A stretch of DNA of 64,000 bases from Hormiphora californensis (lineage: Eukaryota; Ctenophora; Tentaculata; Cydippida; Pleurobrachiidae): positions 3,503,885 to 3,567,884 of the forward strand of contig CM035352.1 in NCBI GenBank assembly GCA_020137815.1, written 5' to 3'. The notes beneath the pieces were generated by a model. It was not told the origin of the DNA. It did no database searches and worked only from the letters and a program-made list of their open reading frames with translations. Both the position numbers and the translations under genes were made by a program. Every line of letters starts with the position of its first letter. Position 1 is the first letter of the stretch. Below are positions 1 to 25,380 of this stretch, piece after piece.

Positions 1-762
1 AAAGCGTGAAGTAGGGTATTATGGATTGTTGACTACTCGTGAAGCCGCTCATTTAACCATCACAGACACCAAACCTTCCCTAAAGATCTTAAAACCTAGA
101 TATTACCTCGTGTCTTAACACTATCTGCAGCCTTGTAGCGTGCTATATGACTAACTCCTGGCTCCGGAAGAGTGGGGACACAACTCTGGCTGGTGTGGTT
201 ATTCAGAAAGGTCGCGATGCGTTACCGCGGCAGACGGCTGGTTTACACCGCATAGTACCAATTTGACATGTTGGTGTGAGCTTACGCGAGCCCGAAGGGC
301 GAGCGTAAGCGAGCTGACCGAGGCGCTGACCGAGGCGCTGACCGAGGCGCTTAAGTGCCGATAGACAGACTGCGTAGCATGGCAAGTACCAATATAAAAG
401 TATCAAGTGTCGTAAATCATGTCTTCCAAGGAGATAGAGATCAGGAAGGAGAAGGAAAGATTGCTGGAACATGGTAACATTATCCACTGTCACACACATC
501 TCTCACAGCTGTTTTTCAAGACTGGATTACATCGCGCGCTCAACCTACCTCCCAGGTCGCCGCGCGCTACGTCTTACAACAAGAAGACTTCCCGTGCAGC
601 AGTATCACTTGAGTGCAGTATCACTTGCTCAAAAGTGAGACCTCCCGATCACCAACAATTAGATACAATAAATACATAGATAAGGTATTAGATCCAAGTG
701 AATGAATGATCAAGACATTGATGATCGACGATTTTCAAGAAAAAACTAAATGGTTCACTTAC

Positions 763-13810
<13,048 letters not shown>

Positions 13811-13849
13811 TCGACATAACTATCGGCAGAGGGAATAGGATAGAGAGAA

Positions 13850-13941
13850 AGAAATATAGAGATAGTTAGACAGAGAAAGAAAGATAGCGAGATAGATAGG
13901 GAGAGGGAAAGAGAGAGAGAGTGAGAGAGAGAAAGATAGAT

Positions 13942-14011
<70 letters not shown>

Positions 14012-14330
14012 GCTCTGATTCTAATATGATTGAGTAAGAAAGAGATGAGAGAGATAGGAGAGATAGAGTATGAGATATATATAGAGCTAGAGAAAGGATA
14101 GAGTAAGAGAAAGATATAGAGAGAGAGACTCTCTCTCTCCTGCTCTCTCTTCTCTCTCGCTCGCTGGCCGCTCTCTCTCTCTCTCTCTCTATCTACTCTC
14201 GCTCTCATCTCTCTCGCTCTTCTCGCGCGCTCTCTGCGTCGCAGCGCGCCGCTCGCTCTCTCTGCGCTGCTCTCTCTCTCGCTCTCTCTCTCGCTCTAGC
14301 TCGCTCGCTCGGCCAACCTCGCCCTCTCTG
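13850..14330. repeat. GA- and CT-rich low-complexity tract between genes
   Basis: GA-rich until about 14125, then CT-rich with GC-rich interruptions. It serves as the pyrimidine-rich intergenic or intronic region upstream of the RhoGEF first coding exon. No gene. Confidence 0.85.
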
Positions 14331-14617
14331 AGCGAGAGGAGGATTGTCTCAGGGTATAGTAAATCAAACGAGATGTACAAGATATTTAAAAATTCCAACA
14401 ACGCTAGACAGTAGATATAATGTATTCAGAATTATAGCAACTCTTATCTGGACACAAAGTTTACAAAAGTACTGAAAATTTTATGCGAAATACACACACT
14501 TAGAGAGAGCATCCGCAAGAAATTTGAGAATCGTGGAAGTGAAGTGAAAACCCATACCACATATTATACATTATGGGAAAAACAAACAGACAAACAAAAA
14601 ATACACTGCCATCCTAC

Positions 14618-15916
14618 CTTGTATGTTGATTGGACACGTTGTGGGTGGAGGTGGGAGAGAACTGGGAGGCGGCGGTGGGAGAGTGCTGAGAGGAGGCGGC
14701 ATTCCAGGAATGGGTGGTGGGGCAAACAGGGGCGGGCCTTTTGGCGGGGGGTTGGACATCAGTGGAGGAGGTGGAGGAGCAGTGAGAGGAGGTGGTACTC
14801 GTCTGTTAAAAGTAGGCGATGGCATGGTGTTAGCCCTAGGGGTTGGAGGTTCTAACGCACACTGGTCTCTCTCCCGGTGCAGCTCAAGAGAGTTCTTTCG
14901 AGTCGGTCTGGGTATAATGGTAGGGGCTGCGTTCAGTCTCTCCCGGGGCTGCTGCATCAAGTCAGCTGGTGCCTCGTACAACAGTTCATCCTCATCATAG
15001 GTCACCTTCCGAGGGGAAACAGCTGGTGGACGCCTTCTTCTCTGGGTCGTTCGACTTTTCCCAATTCGTTTATTTTGCGACTGAGCCCGGTCCCTAGGGA
15101 CATCTTGTTCATCATCATCGTTACCATCAGCTACCTGAGCTGCTGCTGCTGCTGCTGCTGCTGCTTCCGCTGCTTCTGCTGCTTCCGCCTCCTCTCTTTG
15201 TTTGGCTCTCCTCGCTTGCAGGGCCTTCTTTTTCTCATCTCTCTTCCGTATACCTGCCCGGGAGAAACCTCTGTTTAGTTTCGCTGCCTTCATTTCCTGT
15301 TTATCGTCCTCGTCGTCGTTTCCATTCTCTTCCTCGCCTGGTGGGGCAGGCTCGGTAGGTGGCGGCCTGGAGGGTGGGGCAGGCTCCGTAGGCGGTGGCC
15401 TGGAGGGTGGGGCAGTCTCGGTAGGTGGTGGCCTGGAGGGTGGTTTGAAGGGTTCCTTTGAGGGCCGTGGTTTGGGTTTTCTCTCCCTCACGGGTGGAGG
15501 AGCGGGGGAAGGTCCTCTAGGTGGTATCGGTGGGGCTCCTAGCGTACTGGAGGAGGGAGGAGGAGTTTCAACTGTTCTGGAGGGTCGTGACATGGTAGGT
15601 GGAGCTCGAGGCTGTACTACTGGGGGAGCTGGGGCCGGTTCGGGTGCTGGTTCGGGTGGTTCCGGGGTAGGTGATTTGTGTCTTCTAAACGGGGATTTGC
15701 TCCTTTTCCGTAAAGTTTTCCCCGGTCCGGGAGATTTACTTCGTTCACGGGGGGAGAGTGTGTTTAACATTCCACTATTCTGCTGCTCCTCCATTTCAGC
15801 TCCTTTTGACTTCCGTTTTGCAGGCATGGGGGACTTGGGAAAGACTGGTCGAGTACGGTCGGCGTCCTGGGGCGCCTTGGCTTCGAAATGTGCGGCCAGT
15901 TCCTTGAGGCGAGACA
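14618..15916 (-). CDS. Proline-rich basic/acidic low-complexity protein, 5' coding exon, 3' end not found
   Basis: One long open frame runs from the ATG at 15916 (MSRLKELAAHFEAK) to a GT donor at 14617 (phase 1). An upstream in-frame ATG at 15986 exists, but a CCAG acceptor ends 4 nt before 15916, so the inner ATG is preferred. The roughly 430 encoded residues have a helical N-terminus, KSP/RSKSP segments, a threefold repeat of SRPPPTE-type units, an acidic stretch (GNDDEDD), a KKALQARRAKQREEA helix followed by polyalanine, and a C-terminal run of polyproline blocks like those of WIP/formin-type profilin ligands. No catalytic domain is recognisable. It could be an actin-regulatory adaptor or a 5' portion of the neighbouring RhoGEF, but phase 1 here does not match the RhoGEF first exon (TTA TGT CGA ATG opens in phase 0), so I keep them separate. 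Confidence 0.55.
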
Positions 15917-16308
15917 TTGTTCTGGATGGACGGGGAGAGACAACAGAGCAAACAACAGGGTGAATCAAAATAACTTCCTCTGACACTCACACGGGCTCTC
16001 TCTATCTCTCTCTTTTCTCCCTATACATATCTCTCTATCCCTCTCTCTTTCTCTCTATCCATAGCTAACTCTTAGACTGATTGTTATGATAGGACATAAC
16101 ACATACTAGCACACACACACACACACACACACGTACAAAGATACACACATGCCAACACAAACACACGTCAGTAGAGGAAGGAATGTACAATCGTGTGAAA
16201 TGTGCGGATGCTCTCTGTGAGAAAATACAGCAGAAAAAAAGCAACTCAAACTAAAATTCTAAACATCTCAAAAACATGTTTCATTGTCTTATCATCTCAA
16301 AAATTGTT

Positions 16309-17226
16309 TCATTCCATCGTTGTGACGGGAACAGAATTAAGCTCATCTTCCCAGCCTAATTCTCGACAAATATCCGTCACTACCTCATCACAATACCCCT
16401 GCAGGTAGGCATCCTCCTGCCTACTGAAACTGACATCCGCAGACAGTGAGAGGAGAAATCCGGCTACCCCACCAACTTTTCCTGGTGGAGTTAGATTGAT
16501 GTAGACCCGGGGCACACCGCTCTTTGTCTCACCCACTAGAGTGTTAAAGGGGCTGACAGCCAGGGAGGTACCGAGAATGATTAGCAGATCACATGCCCGA
16601 AAATCATCACTAATACTGTTGTGGAATCTCTGTGGAAGCTGTTCCCCAAACAGCACTACATCTGGCCTGACGACACCACCACAAGCATCACATTTTGGTA
16701 CACCATCGTTTTTATCAGGGTTGAAAATCTCCTCCTTTAGCCACTCCAGTGGGTATTCTTTGCGACACTTTGTGCAATAACTTCTCTGGAAACTGCCGTG
16801 GGCCTCAATTACTTCCTCTTCAGACAAGCCCGCCAGGAACTCAAGAGCGTCAATGTTCTGTGTGTAGACACGTCTTAGAATACCCTTGTTTTTTAGTAGT
16901 GTAAAGAACTGGTGCGTTGTTGTGGGTGTCAGTTTTTGAGGATACATCTCACGAACTAGACCGTAGAATGGTCGTGGATCCTTCTTGAAATAACTGCCTT
17001 CGAAGACGGCCTCGGGGTAGGGCAGGTTGTATTTTCTTAGTTTGAAATAAAGGCCTGCGGATGGAGATCGAAAGTCAGGGATTCCTGCTGCGGTAGAAAT
17101 GCCTGCACCACACATTATCACGACATTTTTATAGCGTCCTTCCTTTATGCCTTTCACAAGGGACTCTTTTGAGAACTTTCCACCGGAATTTGTGCCACCG
17201 GTTTGTCTTGACTGAAATCCACCCAT
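16309..17226 (-). CDS. Class I sirtuin (SIRT2/SIRT3-like NAD-dependent deacylase), intronless CDS
   Basis: A single 305-codon frame encodes a complete sirtuin core. The NAD-binding GAGIST is at residues 40-45 and GIPDFRSP at 48-55. TQNID is at 122-126, the catalytic His at 143 (EAHGSF), a zinc ribbon uses C151/C154 and C179/C182, and GTSL is at 219-222. Sirtuins use NAD+ to remove acyl groups from lysines, producing nicotinamide and O-acyl-ADP-ribose. The short N-terminus (MGGFQSRQTGG) has a possible myristoylation-type Met-Gly start; no mitochondrial presequence is evident, so a cytosolic SIRT2-like role is favoured but unproven. The ATG lies 9 nt after TTTTAG, a likely 3' splice site, so the transcript probably has a spliced or trans-spliced 5' end. 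Absence of coding introns in an intron-rich neighbourhood could mean retrocopy origin, although the frame and motifs are intact. Confidence 0.93.
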   Translation of the reverse strand: MGGFQSRQTGGTNSGGKFSKESLVKGIKEGRYKNVVIMCGAGISTAAGIPDFRSPSAGLYFKLRKYNLPYPEAVFEGSYFKKDPRPFYGLVREMYPQKLTPTTTHQFFTLLKNKGILRRVYTQNIDALEFLAGLSEEEVIEAHGSFQRSYCTKCRKEYPLEWLKEEIFNPDKNDGVPKCDACGGVVRPDVVLFGEQLPQRFHNSISDDFRACDLLIILGTSLAVSPFNTLVGETKSGVPRVYINLTPPGKVGGVAGFLLSLSADVSFSRQEDAYLQGYCDEVVTDICRELGWEDELNSVPVTTME

Positions 17227-17509
17227 TCAAAACAGCTAAAAGTATTTGAATTTGTGATATGACCTCACATCAAAGTTAACTCTTTGGACGGGTGCCTTCG
17301 CGTGCACGGATTTGTTTTGGTCACCTATCATGTGGTGTCAACAAATCATACATATCACACGTACACGAACTTGGGGTGATAACTTCAAAAAGTCCGACTT
17401 TATACATAATGGCTCAAAAGAACAGTCGAATTATATCGCATTTGTAAAATTCAGAAACCTTAAAATCTGAATTCTGCGGTTACTTCCAGCTTCGCAATTT
17501 ATGTTTGAT

Positions 17510-18152
17510 AACAAGAATTATTGCATTATGTATTCATAATGCGGTGTTTCCCTGCCACAAATGGATTTAAAATTGATGAATAAGCTTCAAAACTGGATTT
17601 CCTGATGAATTTTGTGCTCAAAGAGCATTTTTTGGCTGATGCGATGTTGGTTACTAAGGTAACTAGATAAGTTGCTATGGTAACCAAATCAGTTGCTATG
17701 GTAACCAGGACAGTTGCGATGGCAACCAAGGCAGTTACTTAGGAGACCCCAGTGGGTTACCAAGTGCCTCAACTTTAATCGCATCTCAACTCGAGTCACT
17801 AGTGTGACAGTAGTTTCATGCTTGGAAGACATTCTACCACTTCATAGCATGGCTGTAGGGGACGCAAAGTGATTTCAGGTGATAATGGGAAGTGCTATCA
17901 GCGAGTAATTGCGCGCCACAATGTGTGTTAATCATTTCCTTTGTTGAATCAACGAAGCGTGAGATGAAAGTTTTATGAAGGAGCAGACTTGTTGTTAGGC
18001 GTTGTCCGTGACGGACGGACGGACACTTTTAGTTAACTACACAATCTGCTGATTTCTAAACCCTGAATGATCTTTTTAGCACGTGCGACGCACGTCGTGC
18101 GTGCTAAAAAGATCATCCCGGGTGATTGCCTTCGGCAATCACCCGGGCAGGG
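17510..18152. mobile_element. Interspersed element with terminal hairpins, copy 2
   Basis: Second copy of the 9162-9722 family, with an added hairpin at 18068-18110 built on GATCTTTTTAGCACG and its complement, then the CGGGTGATTGCCTTCGGCAA hairpin. An internal tract of GTTGCTATGGTAACC-type repeats lies at about 17640-17760. Confidence 0.6.
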
Positions 18153-18219
18153 AAAAAATTGGTCAAAGCGTCTTTGACCAAAGTTCCCAATACTGTTACA
18201 AATCTAATCACACATTCGT

Positions 18220-19820
18220 GAGTGTATCGTCAAAGGGTCATTCATCTGCATCATATGCCAAACACCAGGACAAACGGCACTGGCATCTTGAAAGTTGCAA
18301 AGGCAGGGCCGGGGTGGGAGCTCAAGTGTGTCAAGGGTTTGGGGCGGTGCCCCGCCCCTGCCAGGGGACGTGGGGTGGAAGCCCCTAAAGCGGGGAGCCC
18401 TAGCGGGATGCAGGGGCTGTAGGCTATGTAAATGTAAATTATGCACATAATATCCCACTCAATAGTGAATATATACCCAGAAAAATGGTGCCAACGCACT
18501 CTCTAAAGTATCACTTTCTCAAGTGGCTGTAGGGTTTGAGGGGATCAAAAGCCCTTTAGACCACTTCAGCATCTTCTGAGCGGTTTTTAGCATACACTGC
18601 AGTCTATTGGCCCCTCTACGCACGCATGAGGGCCGATGGGCACAGGTGCATTCCAAGCCCAAACTCTCAAGAGCGTGTTTGGTTTTTGTTTGTTTGAATT
18701 TAATTTTAGTGGAAGCTCTTACGGTAATTCCCACGCACCGTGGGAACATTTCCCACGCCGCGCCCTCTTTTCCCACGCTTTGCTTTCGACGCGCAAAAAA
18801 TTATCGCGCGTGACGTCTACTAAAATGTTGAGGATGCAGTTGTTAACAACATTGGGCCAATTTGGGTAGTGCCGCGAGCATCGGAGCACTGCAGCAGCAG
18901 CACGTCACTGAGAATTTCGTTACAATCACACTGCACACACATGCCACATTGCATCAATGGATTGCATCATTGACGTTGGAACATCAATGAGGAACAGTTC
19001 GGTGGAAGGGAAACCAGTCCAAGAGTGCTGTCATGGCTGTAACCAGCCCCAGCGTCGTCTAATTACAACGATAAAGTATGAAAGTTTCACCCTCCGCCGA
19101 AACATTCCTAATTGATATATTGGGTACAAAATAAATATTCTTTGATTAGATGGATTTATAACAAATTGAACGCAAAGTTCTAAGAAGACAGATCACAAAC
19201 AATTGTTAACTTTCTGGACACTACTTATCGATCACAATACATGTATGTAATATTCTCAAAGAGTTTTGTTCAAACCCTAGAACATGGTAAAAAGAGTTCG
19301 TGATATCCTAATCTAACGATAATTATAGTCCTATAAATCTCAATTTACAGCAGCATCTTGTAGGGAATGCGGACAGTGACAGCTCCGTGTCTAACTTTAG
19401 TAGACGTGTCCGATGTCCGTACCGTAGTTAGTCGAATTCCGTTATATTATTATGGGAAACGGGTCTAACGGCTGATTCAAGGCATCGATTTTAGATACAC
19501 ATATCTTGTAGATGGGATGATATTAATCGTCTAGAGAGGGTGTTGTAACCAGTACTCGGCATAATCCTGGGAGGGGGAGGGAAGGTTAGTTAAAAGAGCG
19601 TCCAGTACCATGCTCCTTTTATAATTTGGTTTATCGACTATTCAAAAAGACAACCGTCTAGCTGAGAAAGAGACACAAATCATCTCTTCTGAGAAGGGAT
19701 GATTTCAGTCTTCTCCGCTTCCTTCCTTATCTTAATGTGTCACATGGGGTGGGCCTCTATCAGAAATGACAAGAATCGATAATTTTGTACCTCTCATCTG
19801 GCCGGGATCCGAAGTGGCGG
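18220..19820. other. Intergenic region with dispersed repeats, no gene seen
   Basis: Holds a GC-rich stretch at 18330-18420 related to one at 23340-23440, and a TTCCCACGC-rich block at 18715-18800 whose inverted relative lies at 22845-22905. No coding exon supported. Confidence 0.4.
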
Positions 19821-20290
19821 GGCAACTAAAATGTGGTTTGAATGGGAGCCTCTCTCATTATCTCTAGTGCTCGGTCGTGGGTACAGTTAGTCAGGACCTG
19901 CAAGGAGAGCTGTTATTACATATCTAGGTATGTATGATTGTGTAAAAATTCCCTCTTATTCCCTCTCCTGAATTCCCCTCGACAATGTTCTTATGTTACA
20001 TTTGTTCGCGGCGTGGTGAAGCAGGGTGGAACAAGACAATCAGGTTCAGTACTCACCAGCTACACTGAGCAGTGTATCCTTAGGTATAATCTCAGTCGCC
20101 ACTGCAGGACTACTCAACACCCTGATACAGCCCTGGAGTGTGTCGCTACCTCCCTGAATCAGAATGCAGAATGGTGATGCCAAGAGCCTGCCGAACTATT
20201 GTCACCGTCACTATTTGTTCGTAGTGTAGAGTTTTACTGATCGTCAAACCTAGAGGATGAACAGGGTTTAGAGAGATCTGCACTCGGTAT

Positions 20291-20580
20291 GGGGAAACTC
20301 TAACTGAATGGCATCCCATTAATGGGATCCCATCAACAGTAAAACTCTAACTGATAATGGACCACAGTGATGGTTCTTTCTCTGTATTCTCTCTGTGTGC
20401 GCGCCCGCGCCCGGGCATGCCCTATAGTTCTTTCTCTGTATTCTCTCTGTAGGCAGTACATAGATGTACTGCCTACAGAGAGAATACAGAGAAAGAACCA
20501 TCACTGTGGTCCATTATCAGTTAGAGTTTTACTGTTGATGGGATCCCATTAATGGGATGCCATTCAGTTAGAGTTTCCCC
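20291..20580. mobile_element. 290-bp palindromic element
   Basis: GGGGAAACTCTAACTGAATG at 20291 is mirrored at 20580, with the axis at GCAGTACATAGATGTACTGC. The left arm carries an extra CTTTCTCTGTATTCTCTCTG copy separated by a GC-rich spacer. TAT flanks both sides, a possible 3-bp duplication. Confidence 0.8.
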
Positions 20581-20689
20581 TATCAGGGGAGTGTGAGCAG
20601 GTTGTTATGTTCTGAGTTCTGACCCTCCTAAAAATTTGTAAACACACACAACAAGAATCCCATTCAAAAGAAAGACTATGAAATGCTCT

Positions 20690-20945
20690 CCATCTCTCCA
20701 TCTCTCCATCTCTCCATCTCTCCATCTCTCCATCTCTCCATCTCTCCATCTCTCCATCTCTCCATCTCTCCATCTCTCCATCTCTCCATCTCTCCATCTC
20801 TCCATCTCTCCATCTCTCCATCTCTCCATCTCTCCATCTCTCCATCTCTCCATCTCTCCATCTCTCCATCTCTCCATCTCTCCATCTCTCCATCTCTCCA
20901 TCTCTCCATCTCTCCATCTCTCCATCTCTCCATCTCTCCATCTCT
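20690..20945. repeat. 8-bp minisatellite (CCATCTCT)n
   Basis: About 32 nearly perfect units, opening Met-Glu-Arg-Trp-Arg-Asp-Gly-Glu and His-Leu-Ser-Ile-Ser-Pro-Ser-Leu artefact frames. Confidence 0.95.
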
Positions 20946-21763
20946 AACAATTCTCCCTCCCTACTCACGGCGGAGTAACTTTTCAGCTACTATAGTGTAA
21001 CTTAGCCTACAGTGCAACAAGGTCGAACAAGGCAAGGCAGGGGGTGTGATTTGATCGAAAATGGAACTGGTAAGAGATTATAGCAAGTAGCAACGTGTGA
21101 TCTGAAACTTACTCATGAGTGGTAAGTGCACTGCTATCTCCATCCCCGATATTAAAGAGCATCTCCAGCTCTGCATCGGATGGGGGCACTGGACAAGATT
21201 GGCATTCATTACAGTTAGTCGGACCCTATTCTTGCATTGTCGTAGTAGGCTGCCTGTTCGAATGATATGCCACTAACGGGGACATCGTTTATTGCAGGGA
21301 CAACGTCACCCGACCGGAGACGGCCATCTTGGTATATTAGACCTGGGGGAAGAGGTGAGGTCAGTCAAGACTAGATCTGGTGAAGAGAGGATCAGGACCT
21401 GGTGATGGATATGTAATCAATAAACCTGGGTTTATATGTAGCGGGTCACCCGCTAGGGTGATTCGCTGCACCATATACTGCCCGACCTGCGAAGCAGGGA
21501 GGGTGGTAAATGGTATAAAACCCTACCAAAGGGAGGGGTTTATACTTTATACACCCAGGCCAAAAAGACGGAAGAAGAAAAAATGGAAAAACCAAAAAGA
21601 ATGGTGCTCCAACCACAATTTACAATTACTACAGAGTACAGAAGGGCAATTCTTTATCTTGTGTTACCTGTTTGGAGGTGAGCATCAGCAGCTGCAGCCT
21701 GCAGCCCCATCTGAATGTCTTTCTTTTTATATTATGTGGGGAAACGACGAATCAAAGGAGCTT

Positions 21764-22738
21764 TACGGTGGCAGATTCCGGCCAAGAGTTTTTTCAATCA
21801 AGTGAAATATTTTTGTTTGAAGTTTTATAAAAATTTTATTTCAAAATAAAAATAAACATGTCGATAAAATTATTGGCCGGAATCTGCCACGCGAGTGGCA
21901 GATTCCGGCCAAGATTCTCAAAAAACCTTGGCCAGAATCTGCCACACACGTGGCAGATTCTGGCCAACCAACTAAAACTTGTTTATATCAAAGCGAAAAC
22001 CACTGTATCCGACTAATTTTGATACGCTGAATCACGTAAGATACTTTTCCAATCCCTCAGAGGTCGGGAAAGTGTAATAACTGACCATAATTGGGTCTAA
22101 TTGACCCCACTTACAACTTCTCACCTTAAAACGATAGACGCTTATGTAAAGGCACTTTTCCGACTAATTTTGATACGCTGAATCACGTAAACAACTTTTC
22201 CAAGTCCTCAGAGATCGGCAAAGTGCCCTAATTGAGCAATTAAGGCTAATTAGACCCAATTATACCCAATTAAGGCATTTTCCCGACCTCGGAGGACTTG
22301 GAAAAGTTGCTTACGTGATTCAGCGTATCAAAATTAGTCGGAAAAGTGCCTTCACATAAGCGTCTATCTTTTTAAGGTGAAAAGTTGTAAGTGGGGTCAA
22401 TTAGACCCAATTATGGTCAGTTATGACACTTTCCCGACCTCTGAGGGATTGGAAAAGTATCTTACGTGATTCAGCGTATCAAAATTAGTCGGATACAGTG
22501 ATTTTCGCTTTGATATAAACAAGTTTTAGTTGGTTGGCCAGAATCTGCCACGTGTGTGGCAGATTCTGGCCAAGGTTTTTTGAGAATCTTGGCCGGAATC
22601 TGCCACTCGCGTGGCAGATTCCGGCCAATAATTTTAACGACATGTTTATTTTTATTTTGAAATAAAATTTTCATAAAACTTCAAACAAAAATATTTCACT
22701 TGATTGAAAAAAACTCTTGGCCGGAATCTGCCACCGTA
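21764..22738. mobile_element. 975-bp foldback element with GAGCTT flanks
   Basis: TACGGTGGCAGATTCCGGCC at 21764 is mirrored at 22738. The arms contain four GTGGCAGATTC(C/T)GGCC copies per side arranged as short palindromes, then GACTAATTTTGATACGCTGA pairs, with the axis near 22250. The flanks GAGCTT (21758-21763, 22739-22744) fit a 6-bp duplication. No coding frame. Confidence 0.8.
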
Positions 22739-22744
22739 GAGCTT

Positions 22745-23850
22745 TGTCTAAAGAGTAAAAACTAAAAACTGAATCGAAGAAACGAAAAATTTGAGAAATC
22801 CACGCGCAGCCCAGCTGTTTTGTCAGCACTGTATATGCTTTCGGCGTGGGAAAAATGCGCGCAGCGTGAGAATTTCCCACGCTCGTGGGAATTACCGTAA
22901 GAGCTTCCACTATTTGGGAAATCTGCTTTTTTAATCAAGATTAGAAAAGCGTCGCGGTTTATGTTCCGCGCGAAAATATGGTGAAAGCGTTGCCAAGCAT
23001 CTACTCTCTAAGCCGCGCATTAACAATTTTGTCGCGATCGTGTTCATAAAATTTTTTGTCCCACCAGAAAAATTTTCGTAGGGTAAAAAATCCAAAATGA
23101 CCCCTTTCTCCCTTTTCTCTCAAAAGAAAGTATGCCCTGGACACACAGCACACTGGACATCTTCGCCAATAACCACTGTACAAAGGTTGCACCAAGTGGA
23201 GTAGGGCAAAAATGCTTGCAGCCCCTCGACACAACGCCGGGAGAGCGCGGGGGTTTCATAATTCATCCATCCACACCCCCGGTTTAAGAAGGCCCATCGC
23301 CATCCCTGATCCATGATCGGTGTGGATTGCCATGGACCACACCAGGGTCGGTGTTGACTGTCGCGTCCGCCCATGTGGGTCCCACCGGGGGGAGTGTAGG
23401 TGGCAGAGTCCCTGCGAGCAGGGGCCAGGGGCTGCAAGCCCCGGTGGGGTCGAGGGTGTCATCACACCAGGACTTCAGAGCAGGGGCCAAGATGATTCGT
23501 GGAAGGGACGAAATATTGGGCTGAAAGAAATCATTCTACATAAAAATTTGATCCTAGATTTTATTTTGATATTGATAGACGTAGACGTAGACGATTTTTT
23601 GCACTTTTATTGTTGAATAAATGGGTAAAACTAGAAACAGAAACAAAAAATAATTACACTAACAAGTACTTTAACAGTTGCATCCCGATTTTCATTTTTC
23701 TCGGCATATTTCCACCCGAGCATCCTCGTAAATCGGGGTCAGATTTAAATACAAAATTTTAAATACAACATATAATTCGACTGCTAACAGTCTCTAAAAC
23801 CTAAAACATTTTTGATTCCGGGCACAGGACGTCGTTACTCGTTTCACGTC
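22745..23850. other. Intergenic repeats, no gene seen
   Basis: Contains the TTCCCACGCTCGTGGGAATT palindrome near 22876 and a GC-rich block at 23340-23440 shared with 18330-18420; a fragment of the CCCCGATTTACC family is near 23700. Confidence 0.4.
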
Positions 23851-24914
23851 TTAATAATCAATCTGTTTCCGGAACTCTATGTAGCACTTCAGTGATCGAC
23901 AACATCGATGGTCAACACGTCCTTTAATCGTTCCATTTATAACTTTATTGCACTTGATGTTCTCCCTAATACACTCTGAAAATTATATGTTAGTTACATA
24001 TACATAGTCATAGTGTGTTTTTACGAATTTTATGTTCGCTAAAAACTGTTTAATTTTGTGTGTCCACCCTAGTAAGGTCTAGTAGTAGTGGGGTCTGTTA
24101 GTTGCAAAACTCTTCTGTTCTTGTAACATTTTATGAAACGCGATGTAACAGATCTGTTAACAGTTCTGCAAGTTCTTGCAAGTGAAAACACAGTTGCTAA
24201 CAGAGCTGGGCGTCATAAAAGGTTGTAGAGCTCACTGAGAACATCTAGCTGTTTTTGAAACGGATATCATATGTTTACTAGGGCAGTAGTTCTTTCACTT
24301 ACTTCCTATTTTTAAGGTGGCATCATGGTTAAGTAGGTCATCATAGTTAAATATTGAACACCTCAGCATCTCACCAGTATATCCATGATAATTTTTTAAC
24401 GTATGAAATTTCCGGAAGACGGTCTGCAGGCACTCCGAGTTAAGCCTGAAGGATGGAGTTACAATTAATTATTTAGTATAAGTATGTATAACCTATAATG
24501 AGTAAGAACTATGCATATGAAACTAACAATGAAATTGTCCAACTCTTACATTAGTGATCATATACTATAAAATTTGGAGAATCTTAGTGATAACTAGGGT
24601 TGGGGTTAGGGTTAGTTTTCTGATCCCTTGTCAGCGTGTTACTTACAGATGATGTTGGAAGATTACTCCCTCTTGAGTATAGCACTGCGACGTTTGAGCC
24701 GACACGGGGATAATAACCACTATCAGGAGGGGAAACAAAATCCAAACCATCATTATTATAACTGACAAAATAATGGAGATCTTGGGATATTAAGAACGAA
24801 AATACGTCCGCTTTTGGGGCGGTGGCAAGAAGGATTTTTTTTTCAAATGATAAGAATGGGCTAAACCGTGATTTGAGTTGCACAACTGGGCAGATATGGA
24901 ACGTCGCGTGGGTA
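23851..24914 (-). CDS. Unrecognised multi-exon gene, partial model
   Basis: Three coding-looking exons lie on the minus strand. Exon 24914-24647 has a TATCCAG acceptor and a strong GTAAGT donor and encodes about 89 residues including HICPVVQLKSRFSPFLSF and YYPRVGSNVAVLYSRGSN. Exon 24445-24375 encodes LNSECLQTVFRKFHTLKN. The terminal exon 23975-23851 has a TTTTCAG acceptor, encodes CIRENIKCNKVINGTIKG then a Cys pair, and ends with TAA. The last two join in phase 1; the first ends in phase 0 while the second needs phase 2, so an exon is missing or misplaced. The gene is divergent from BUD23. No family is recognised and no function is assigned. Confidence 0.35.
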
Positions 24915-25214
24915 CTGGATAGGAATGCACGTGTTAGGTAGTGGTAACAACGAATCCAACGATTGTATCATATTATGATATAAACCTGGTGAATCAGGTC
25001 TACTTGAGAGTGACGTCTTGTAAATTGTAATTCCGGTTTAAAAATAATGACTCTGGATCATTTGTCATACAATAATAGCTATTTCTGTCTGAGATCAGCT
25101 TACCTCTCGAGGGTGCAGTCTGTAAACAGTCTGTGTTAATATCATCTTTCAAATGACGTGTTAGTAGCAATTTGTACACAAATTCTAGGGACCTACGTTT
25201 ATTAAATTAGGCAA

Positions 25215-25380
25215 AAGGTAGTCGCACCTAGAAACACCTAATAGCCCTGTGTTCGGTGTTACCCCTAGTAACACCTAGAAACACCTAATAGCCATGTGTT
25301 CGGTGTTACCCCTAGTAACCCCTAGCAACACCCTTGGTAACCCATAGTATCGGCCCTAGAAACACTGATACCCACCTAGA
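25215..25380. repeat. Short repeat block upstream of BUD23 (GGTGTTACCCCTAGTAACAC units)
   Basis: Imperfect copies of a motif combining GTGTTACCCCTAG and AACACCTAG. The same 11-bp core in tandem makes the minisatellite in BUD23 intron 5. Confidence 0.6.

Larger units (their letters stand above)
19826..21342 (-). pseudogene. PDZ-domain-like exons, probably a decayed or incompletely resolved gene
   Basis: Minus-strand exon-like segments carry PDZ signatures. From 21342 downward the frame reads GLIYQDGRLRSGDVVPAIND then VPVSGISFEQAAYY, matching the GD(V/I)IxxxN core after a CCCCCAG acceptor. A second open stretch ends at 21113 with a GTAAGT donor and encodes a Cys-rich CxECQSCP motif followed by SDAELEMLFNIGDGD. 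A terminal exon 19897-19826 (TTGCAG acceptor, stop TAG) encodes TNCTHDRALEIMREAP, typical of the last PDZ helix and strand. The first and second segments differ by one frame, and the second ends in phase 2 while the terminal exon needs phase 0. Either bases are wrong, further exons exist, or the gene is dead. Confidence 0.4.

Noticed and set aside
14618-15916. First exon of the RhoGEF gene
   Set aside because: The donor is phase 1 while the RhoGEF exon at 13810 opens only in phase 0 through its acceptor; a missing small exon cannot be excluded.
20564-21000. Met-Glu-Arg-Trp-Arg-Asp-Gly repeat ORFs
   Set aside because: Translation of the 8-bp CCATCTCT array; no start context or flanking exon.
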